Part shown: in pieces, positions 4,762 through 10,131 of the stretch
Position numbering within the stretch: position 1 is the stretch's first letter
Layout: each line of letters starts with the position of its first letter
Origin: Hyphomicrobiales bacterium
GTDB taxonomy: Bacteria; Pseudomonadota; Alphaproteobacteria; Rhizobiales; Xanthobacteraceae
Direction: 5' to 3'
Length of the DNA stretch: 10,131 nucleotides
Assembly (NCBI GenBank): GCA_003164375.1
Contig: PLTE01000130.1
Span: forward strand, 1,124 to 11,254
Translations under genes and position numbers: made by a program
The notes under the pieces: generated by a model
The model's input: only the letters and a program-made list of their open reading frames with translations
Told to the model about the DNA's origin: nothing
Databases searched by the model: none

Positions 4762-6012
4762 GTGGATCGAGTGCTGCTCATACTGCTACGCCAGTTTATC
4801 CGCCGCGGGTCTTTTACGGTTACAACGGCGGGGGGCTCCACATACACCTTTGGCGACGGCAGCGGACCGCCGCTCGCTGTACGATTCACGACGGTTGGAG
4901 CGCAGCGAGCGGTATTGCTCGATCCCGAACTGAAGCTCGGCGAAGCCTACATGGACGGTACCCTCGTCGTCGAGCAAGGCTCGATCGCCGAAGTTATTGC
5001 GATCTTGCTACGCCAGGAACCCGTTGTCGCGCCGAATTGGGCTTTGGAGCGGCTGATACGCCATCTTTTCCGCCGCCTGCAGCACTACAATCCGCGGTCC
5101 CGCGCTCGCCACAACGTCGCCCATCACTACGATCTCGACGGCGGGCTCTATTCCCTCTTCCTCGATGGTGACCAGCAATATAGCTGCGCTTATTTCGAAA
5201 CCCCTGATCAGTCGCTTGACGACGCCCAACTCGCCAAGAAACGCCACCTCGCGGCCAAACTGGGCCTGAGACCCGGCGCCACGGTCCTGGACATCGGCTG
5301 CGGCTGGGGCGGCCTCGCCCTCTACCTCGCCGAGATTGCCGGCGCGCATGTCACCGGCATCACGCTATCCCAGGAGCAATATCAGCGCGCCCAAACCCGG
5401 GCGCTGGAGCGCGGCCGCACCAAGGACGCAACGTTCCGGCTCGTCGATTATCGCGATGTCGAGGGGCGCTTCGACCGCATCGTGTCGGTGGGCATGTTCG
5501 AACATGTCGGCGTCGGGTTTTACGATACCTACTTCGCCAAATGGGCGGAGCTTCTCGCCGACGACGGTGTCGCTGTGTTGCATACGATCGGGCGCAGCGG
5601 CCGCCCGAGTATCACCAATCCCTGGATCGCCAAATATATCTTTCCCGGCGGCTACATTCCCTCGCTCTCGGAGGTGCTGCCTGCGATTGAGCGCGCGCAG
5701 CTTGTCGTCACCGACGTTGAAGTCCTCCAGTTGCACTATGCCGAGACGCTCAAGGCTTGGCGCGAGCGCTTTCTCGCTCACCGCGACGAAGTATTGCGGC
5801 TGTACGATCAGCGCTTCGTACGGATGTGGGAATTCTATCTCGCGTGCTCCGAAATGGCATTCCGCGAGGCCGACATGGTGGTCTTCCAAATCCAAATGGC
5901 CAAGCGCAAGGGTCTCGTTGCGGCGACGCGCGACTACATCGCTCGTGAAGAAGCGCATTTGCGCGCCAACGAAGCCGGTTATACCGCACCGCTGCGACTC
6001 GCTGGCGAGTAG
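4762..6012 (+). CDS. cfa: Cyclopropane-fatty-acyl-phospholipid synthase
   Basis: Transfers a methylene group from S-adenosylmethionine to cis double bonds of membrane phospholipid acyl chains, making cyclopropane (rhizobial lactobacillic-type) fatty acids; acts at the inner face of the cytoplasmic membrane. The 416-residue product has an N-terminal lipid-side domain (about 1-110), then YSCAYF with Cys142, the SAM motif VLDIGCGWGG (175-184), GMFEHVG with Glu247, HTIG with His274, NPWIAKYIFPGGYIPS (286-301), Tyr326 in HYAETLKAW and Cys362 in ACSEMAFR. These match the known bicarbonate/active-site positions of E. coli Cfa, so it should be active. GTG 4762 is preferred for its ribosome site and because MDRVLLILLRQFIRRG resembles relatives. 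Synthases of this family are often induced in stationary phase or acid stress; no such promoter was recognised here. Related methyltransferases (hydroxy- or methoxymycolate type) are less likely. Confidence 0.95.
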   Translation: MDRVLLILLRQFIRRGSFTVTTAGGSTYTFGDGSGPPLAVRFTTVGAQRAVLLDPELKLGEAYMDGTLVVEQGSIAEVIAILLRQEPVVAPNWALERLIRHLFRRLQHYNPRSRARHNVAHHYDLDGGLYSLFLDGDQQYSCAYFETPDQSLDDAQLAKKRHLAAKLGLRPGATVLDIGCGWGGLALYLAEIAGAHVTGITLSQEQYQRAQTRALERGRTKDATFRLVDYRDVEGRFDRIVSVGMFEHVGVGFYDTYFAKWAELLADDGVAVLHTIGRSGRPSITNPWIAKYIFPGGYIPSLSEVLPAIERAQLVVTDVEVLQLHYAETLKAWRERFLAHRDEVLRLYDQRFVRMWEFYLACSEMAFREADMVVFQIQMAKRKGLVAATRDYIAREEAHLRANEAGYTAPLRLAGE

Positions 6013-6293
6013 AAGCGTTTTGCCCGCCGCCGAGCGGCCCGCGTCAAGAGCGAATAGCGTCCTCCCGTAGCGTCAGTGGGTAGTGGGGAAAGACCTAATG
6101 AGGGTTTCCCATCCCCGGCCGGCTCGACTATCGACAGTGCGTTCGTGGTTGCGTGACGGTTGCGAATGCGCTGAAAGTGCCGCTGTCGTTGAGTGATCCG
6201 CGATGTTGAGTAGCAACACCAAGTTAGCTACATGCCGTTTTTCGGCCACACGCCGCAAATCGGCCATAGGCGAAGAATTTTGTCGTCGGGACC
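6013..6293. other. 281-nt gap between cfa and dnaB
   Basis: No convincing gene on either strand. It holds a weak inverted repeat GGGAAA (6086-6091) / TTTCCC (6105-6110) that might end the cfa transcript but has no T run. It also has a direct repeat GGTTGCG at 6147-6153 and 6158-6164 (11-bp period) and a hairpin at 6210-6231. No strong promoter for dnaB was recognised; TTGAGT (about 6205-6210) with TACATG 17 nt later is only a poor candidate. Confidence 0.5.
6210..6231 (+). other. Bulged hairpin upstream of dnaB
   Basis: GTAGCAAC (6210-6217) pairs with GTTAGCTAC (6223-6231) over eight positions, leaving one A bulged and a five-base loop (ACCAA). It lies about 60 nt before the dnaB start. It could be an operator or leader structure; no function is assigned. 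Confidence 0.35.
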
Positions 6294-7787
6294 ATGCCAG
6301 CATTCGATTCGACCGCACGCAAGCAAGCTCCGCCGGAACCGACGTTTCGTACGGCGCCGCACAATATCGAGGCCGAGCAGGCGCTGCTCGGGGCAATCCT
6401 CGTCAATAACGAGGCCTTCTATCGCGTCTCCGATTTCCTCGAGCCGAAGCATTTCTTCCAACCAATTCATCAGCGCATTTACGAGCTTGCCGCGGGACTT
6501 GTCCGCGCCAACAAACTCGCCACGCCGGTGACGCTGAAGACGTTTCTGCCGGCCGATGCCGACATCGCCGGGCTTTCCGTCAATCAATATTTGGCGCGTC
6601 TTGCCGCCGAAGCGACCACGATCATCAATGCCGAGGACTACGGCCGCACCGTCTACGATCTCTCGATCCGCCGCGATCTGATCACGATCGGCGAGGACAT
6701 GGTCAATCTCGCTTATGACGCGCCGGTCGAATCGACACCGCTGCACCACATCGAAGACGCCGAGCGCAAACTCTACGAAATCGCCGAGACCGGGCGGTAT
6801 GATTCAGGCTTTCAGCGCTTCGCCCAGGCGCTCACCACGGCGGTCGACATGGCGGCGCGCGCCTACCAGCGCGATGGCAGCCTGTCCGGCCTTGCAACCG
6901 GCCTGACCGATCTCGACAACAGGATGGGCGGTCTGCAGCCGTCGGATTTGATCATTCTGGCCGGCCGGCCCGGCATGGGCAAAACCGCGCTGGCCACCAA
7001 TGTCGCCTACAATGTCGCCAAGGCGTGGGTTGGCGAGGTCCGTGCCGACGGCCATATGGCCACCGTGAACGGCGGCATCGTGGGCTTCTTTTCGCTCGAA
7101 ATGTCGGCCGAGCAGCTCGCCACCCGCATCATTGCCGAACAAACCGGAATTTCGTCGAACAAGATTCGCCGCGGCGGCATCGATGAGAGCGACTTCGAGA
7201 AGATCAAGGATATTTCGATCGAACTGCAACACCTGCCCTTCTATGTCGACGAAACGGGCGGGCTGTCGATCGGACAATTGGCGGCGCGGGCGCGACGCCT
7301 TAAACGGCAGCGCGGGCTCGATCTTTTGGTCGTCGACTACCTGCAGCTCCTCCAGGGATCGACCCGCCGCTCCAGCGAGAACCGCGTGCAGGAAATCACC
7401 GAGATCACGACGCGGCTCAAGGCGCTCGCCAAGGAGCTCAACATTCCGATTCTTGCGCTCTCGCAGTTATCGCGACAGGTCGAGAGCCGTGACGACAAAC
7501 GACCGCAGCTATCCGACCTGCGCGAATCGGGATCGATCGAACAGGACGCCGACGTCGTGTTGTTCGTTTTCCGCGAGGAATATTACCACCAGATGCGAAA
7601 GCCGATGGAATCGAACCGGGAGAAATTCGACGAATGGCTGGCCGAAGGCAACCGCGTGGAGGGCAAGGCCGAGGTCATCATCGGCAAGCAGCGCCATGGC
7701 CCCACCGGCACAGTCGAGTTGCAGTTTGACGCCGCCGTCACGCGCTTTGCCAATCTCGATACGGCGCACCAGCAACCGAGCTTTTAG
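6294..7787 (+). CDS. dnaB: Replicative DNA helicase DnaB
   Basis: Hexameric ATP-driven 5'-3' helicase that opens DNA at the replication fork and recruits primase. The 497-residue product has the helical N-terminal domain (APHNIEAEQALLGAILVNNE, 21-40, to about 125), a linker helix (about 150-190), and a RecA-like C-terminal domain. That domain has Walker A GRPGMGKT (224-231), FFSLEMS (265-271), Walker B LLVVDYLQLL (344-353), the ALSQLSRQVE and DLRESGSIEQDADVV segments (388-422), and KQRHGPTG with arginine-finger candidate Arg467. Residues about 241-262 form a loop longer than in E. coli, common in alphaproteobacterial DnaB. The N-terminus matches relatives; only a weak GGGA precedes the ATG. 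alr begins 54 nt downstream. No intein is present. It is chromosomal in type rather than phage-like. Confidence 0.98.
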   Translation: MPAFDSTARKQAPPEPTFRTAPHNIEAEQALLGAILVNNEAFYRVSDFLEPKHFFQPIHQRIYELAAGLVRANKLATPVTLKTFLPADADIAGLSVNQYLARLAAEATTIINAEDYGRTVYDLSIRRDLITIGEDMVNLAYDAPVESTPLHHIEDAERKLYEIAETGRYDSGFQRFAQALTTAVDMAARAYQRDGSLSGLATGLTDLDNRMGGLQPSDLIILAGRPGMGKTALATNVAYNVAKAWVGEVRADGHMATVNGGIVGFFSLEMSAEQLATRIIAEQTGISSNKIRRGGIDESDFEKIKDISIELQHLPFYVDETGGLSIGQLAARARRLKRQRGLDLLVVDYLQLLQGSTRRSSENRVQEITEITTRLKALAKELNIPILALSQLSRQVESRDDKRPQLSDLRESGSIEQDADVVLFVFREEYYHQMRKPMESNREKFDEWLAEGNRVEGKAEVIIGKQRHGPTGTVELQFDAAVTRFANLDTAHQQPSF

Positions 7788-7822
7788 ACGGCCTGCTGAG
7801 CCCGCTTTACCGCCGCCGCGGC

Positions 7823-7840
7823 ACCGGCCATAACGCCGGT
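7823..7840 (+). promoter_or_regulatory. Hairpin abutting the alr start codon
   Basis: ACCGGC (7823-7828) and GCCGGT (7835-7840) form a perfect 6-bp GC-rich stem with a six-base loop (CATAAC), ending one base before the alr ATG at 7842. It occupies the place of the ribosome binding site, and no Shine-Dalgarno sequence is visible, so it may limit alr translation or act in the dnaB-alr junction. Confidence 0.4.
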
Positions 7841-7841
7841 C

Positions 7842-8990
7842 ATGGCACGCGCTAAACGGCTCGCTCCACCAGCCCCCGCCCCGGCGGCGCCGGAAACCGG
7901 CGGCACGCTCACCATCGACCTCGCCGCGATCGAGGCGAATTGGCGCGCGCTGGCCCACAAGCTCCTGACCGTCGAATGCGCGGCCGTGGTCAAAGCCAAC
8001 GCCTATGGCCTAGGCCTTGAACCCGTGACGACAAGGCTCGCGCAGGCCGGCTGTAAGACCTTCTTTGTGGCCGACATCGCCGAAGCGCGGCGCGTGCGTT
8101 CGCGCGCCGCCGAAGCCACGATCTACGTGCTCGACGGCTTTACGCCGGACTGGGGAGACGGGTTTATCGACATCAATGCACGGCCGGTGATCAACTCCAC
8201 GACCGAGCTCGCGGAATGGGATGCGTTCGCGAGTGCCCGTGGCTGGCGTGGCGGTGCGGCGCTGCATGTCGATACCGGCATGAACCGACTAGGAATTTCG
8301 GCCGACGAAGCGGCAGCGCTGGCGCCGCGCGCCCAGACTGAAAATCATGGCATCGCATTGTTGCTGAGCCACCTCGCCTGCGCCGAAACCCCCGATCATC
8401 CGTTCAATGCCAGTCAGATTCAATTGTTTCGCGAGCTGCATATGCTTTATCCCGGCGTTCCAGCTTCGCTCGCCAATTCCTCGGGCATTTTCCTTGGCAG
8501 CTCGGCGCATCACGATCTGGCGCGGCCTGGCGCCGCGCTCTACGGCGTCAATCCCACGCCGGGCCGAACCAATCCGATGCAGAGCGTCGTCGAACTGACC
8601 GGGCGCATCTTGCAGTTACGCAACATCGCGCGTGACGAGACGGTCGGCTATGGCGCCACGTGGACAGCCAAGCGCGCCTCGCGCATTGCAATCGTCGCGC
8701 TCGGCTATGCCGACGGGTTGATGCGCGCCGGCAGCGGCACCGACGACCGGCCCGGTGGCGCGGCCATTATCGCTGCGAAGCGTTGTCCGATCGTCGGCCG
8801 CATCTCGATGGATCTGGTCTGTATCGACGTTACCGATGTTCCCGCTGGCGCCGCCCATCGCGGCGACATCGCGACGCTGATCGGGGCAGGGATCACCGTT
8901 GACGATGTCGCAGCCTCCGCCGGAACCATCGGCTATGAGATTCTCACGCGGCTCGGCCCGCGTTGTCATCTCGTCTATCGCGGTACTTGA
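7842..8990 (+). CDS. alr: Alanine racemase
   Basis: Pyridoxal-phosphate enzyme that interconverts L- and D-alanine, supplying D-Ala for peptidoglycan; cytosolic. The 382-residue product has the fold-III barrel start LTIDLAAIEANWRAL (23-37), the cofactor lysine Lys51 in AAVVKANAYGLG, HVDTGMNRLG (142-151), LSHLACAE (175-182), ANSSG, the catalytic Tyr270 in VGYGATW, GYADG (288-292) and VGRISMDL (318-325). All usual active-site parts are present and the length is normal. The first ~20 residues are a Pro/Ala-rich lead not needed by the fold. ATG 7842 is the only start: an in-frame TGA lies at 7797-7799 and no other start codon intervenes. A hairpin abuts it. It lies 54 nt after dnaB and about 40 nt before radA in the same direction. 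The biosynthetic Alr is more likely than catabolic DadX, since no D-amino-acid dehydrogenase gene is nearby. Confidence 0.97.
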   Translation: MARAKRLAPPAPAPAAPETGGTLTIDLAAIEANWRALAHKLLTVECAAVVKANAYGLGLEPVTTRLAQAGCKTFFVADIAEARRVRSRAAEATIYVLDGFTPDWGDGFIDINARPVINSTTELAEWDAFASARGWRGGAALHVDTGMNRLGISADEAAALAPRAQTENHGIALLLSHLACAETPDHPFNASQIQLFRELHMLYPGVPASLANSSGIFLGSSAHHDLARPGAALYGVNPTPGRTNPMQSVVELTGRILQLRNIARDETVGYGATWTAKRASRIAIVALGYADGLMRAGSGTDDRPGGAAIIAAKRCPIVGRISMDLVCIDVTDVPAGAAHRGDIATLIGAGITVDDVAASAGTIGYEILTRLGPRCHLVYRGT

Positions 8991-9034
8991 GTTTTGATGC
9001 ATTAGGTCCAGATTGCTGTAGTAGGACGATGGCA

Positions 9035-10131
9035 ATGGCCGCCCGCGCGCAAAATTTCATCTGCCAGAATTGCGGCGCAGCCTTCGTGCGCTGGGCCGGC
9101 AAATGCGAAGCCTGCGGCGAATGGAACACGCTCGTCGCCGAAGGCGCCGAGGCGACAAGGCGTAGCGTGCGCAAGGGAAGACTGTTCGCCATCGAGCCGC
9201 TCACGGTCGCGGGCGCGCATGAGGCGCCGCGGCTCGCGTCAGGCATCGCCGAATTCGATCGCGTGACCGGCGGCGGGCTGGTGCGCGGCTCGGTTCTCCT
9301 GCTCGGCGGCGATCCCGGTATCGGCAAATCGACGCTGTTGCTCGATGTCGCGGCGGCCTTTGCGCGCGGGCGCCACCGCGCCGTCTACATTTCCGGCGAA
9401 GAAGCGGTGGCCCAGGTGCGGCTGCGCGCCCAGCGGCTCGGACTTGGCGACGCCACAGTCGAGGTCGCTGCCGAAACCGCGGTTGAGGACATCATCGCCA
9501 CGCTGTCCCAAGGTGAGACGCCGCGGCTATTGGTCATCGATTCGATCCAGACCATGTGGACGCAAACCGTCGAAGCGGCACCCGGCACGGTGACCCAAGT
9601 TCGCGGCTCGTCGGCCGAACTGATCCGCTTCGCCAAGCGCACCGGAGCGGCTGTGATTCTCGTCGGCCACGTCACCAAAGACGGCCAAATCGCCGGTCCC
9701 CGAGTCGTCGAGCACATGGTCGACGCCGTTATGTCGTTTGAGGGCGAGGGTTCGCATCAGTTCCGCATTCTGCGTGCGATCAAGAACCGATTCGGTCCGA
9801 CCGACGAGATTGGCGTGTTCGAAATGACCGGGGAGGGCTTGCGCGAGGTCGCCAACCCGTCAGAGCTGTTTCTGTCCGAGCGCGATCTCGGCAGCCCTGG
9901 CACCGCCGTTTTCGCCGGCATCGAAGGAACCCGGCCTTTGCTGGTCGAGATTCAGGCGTTGGTCGCCCCGACCTCGCTCGGCACCCCGCGCCGCGCCGTC
10001 GTCGGCTGGGATCCGAATCGACTGTCGATGGTCTTGGCAGTGCTCGAAGCCCATTGCGGCGTTCGCCTGTCCGGGCACGACGTCTATCTGAACGTCGCCG
10101 GAGGCCTGCGCATCCAGGAGCCGGCGGCCGA
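9035..10131 (+). CDS. radA: DNA repair protein RadA, C-terminus cut by window edge
   Basis: RecA-related ATPase/helicase that drives branch migration and processes recombination intermediates. The 365 visible residues show an N-terminal C4 zinc finger (Cys10, Cys13, Cys24, Cys27), Walker A GDPGIGKST (92-100), Walker B LLVIDS (165-170), the RadA-specific KNRFG motif (250-254), and the start of the Lon-protease-like domain (VAPTSLGTPRRAVVGWDPNR, 310-329, through SGHDVYLNVAGGLRI). RadA is usually about 455 residues, so roughly 90 are missing past the edge. ATG 9035 is preferred because AGGA (9023-9026) is eight bases upstream; ATG 9029, two residues longer, is possible but too close to that site. 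It follows alr by about 40 nt and probably shares the dnaB-alr transcript. Confidence 0.96.
   Translation, partial: MAARAQNFICQNCGAAFVRWAGKCEACGEWNTLVAEGAEATRRSVRKGRLFAIEPLTVAGAHEAPRLASGIAEFDRVTGGGLVRGSVLLLGGDPGIGKSTLLLDVAAAFARGRHRAVYISGEEAVAQVRLRAQRLGLGDATVEVAAETAVEDIIATLSQGETPRLLVIDSIQTMWTQTVEAAPGTVTQVRGSSAELIRFAKRTGAAVILVGHVTKDGQIAGPRVVEHMVDAVMSFEGEGSHQFRILRAIKNRFGPTDEIGVFEMTGEGLREVANPSELFLSERDLGSPGTAVFAGIEGTRPLLVEIQALVAPTSLGTPRRAVVGWDPNRLSMVLAVLEAHCGVRLSGHDVYLNVAGGLRIQEPAA

Noticed and set aside
6086..6110. GGGAAA/TTTCCC as a factor-independent terminator for cfa
   Set aside because: The stem has only six pairs with a long loop and no following T run.
6073..6396. A 107-codon minus-strand frame in the cfa-dnaB gap, extending into dnaB
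   Set aside because: It starts inside the dnaB coding region, has uneven codon use and shows no domain, signal peptide or good ribosome site.
1..10131. Mobile element, CRISPR array, tRNA/rRNA, defence or toxin-antitoxin system
   Set aside because: No transposase or integrase frames, regularly spaced repeats, cloverleaf sequences or small paired regulatory genes were seen; the content is housekeeping genes plus one secreted cytochrome.

Overview
The window looks like a chromosomal housekeeping segment from an alphaproteobacterium of the order Hyphomicrobiales (Rhizobiales), close to the Bradyrhizobium/Rhodopseudomonas/Xanthobacteraceae side. This rests on several features. The DNA is GC-rich and third codon positions are mostly G or C. 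The gene neighbourhoods are fabD-fabG and rpsF-rpsR-rplI ... dnaB-alr-radA. S6 and L9 carry long charged tails, DnaB has an extended loop after its Walker A helix, and a ~50-nt intergenic palindrome of Rhizobiales type is present. The genus cannot be fixed from sequence reading alone.

Layout. Minus strand, 1-1734: fabD and then fabG, two type II fatty-acid synthesis genes in one operon; fabG runs off the left edge and has an atypical C-terminus. Plus strand, 1945-2184: a 79-residue helical protein of unknown function. Plus strand, 2224-3821: a recognisable promoter, a ~225-nt structured leader that includes an imperfect palindrome, then rpsF-rpsR-rplI with tight spacing. Minus strand, 3833-4492: a secreted mini c-type cytochrome with a long disordered Pro/Ala/Glu-rich tail, convergent to rplI. 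Plus strand, 4762-6012: a cyclopropane-fatty-acid synthase, divergent from the cytochrome. Plus strand, 6294-10131: dnaB, alr and radA (the last cut by the right edge), spaced like an operon.

How the genes work together. fabD/fabG build acyl chains and Cfa modifies the finished phospholipid acyl chains. rpsF/rpsR/rplI supply ribosomal proteins S6, S18 and L9. DnaB unwinds the replication fork, RadA processes recombination intermediates, and Alr makes D-alanine for peptidoglycan. The grouping is growth-related rather than one pathway. The cytochrome/cfa pair sits between rplI and dnaB, genes that are adjacent in many bacteria.

I found no mobile element, CRISPR array, tRNA/rRNA, toxin-antitoxin or defence system. 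The points most worth a second look are the non-canonical FabG C-terminus at the left edge, the minimal cytochrome with an uncertain distal haem ligand, the structured rpsF leader with its embedded palindrome, the absence of a gene between rpsR and rplI, the palindrome that contains both stop codons of a convergent gene pair, and the alr start codon abutting a hairpin with no Shine-Dalgarno sequence.
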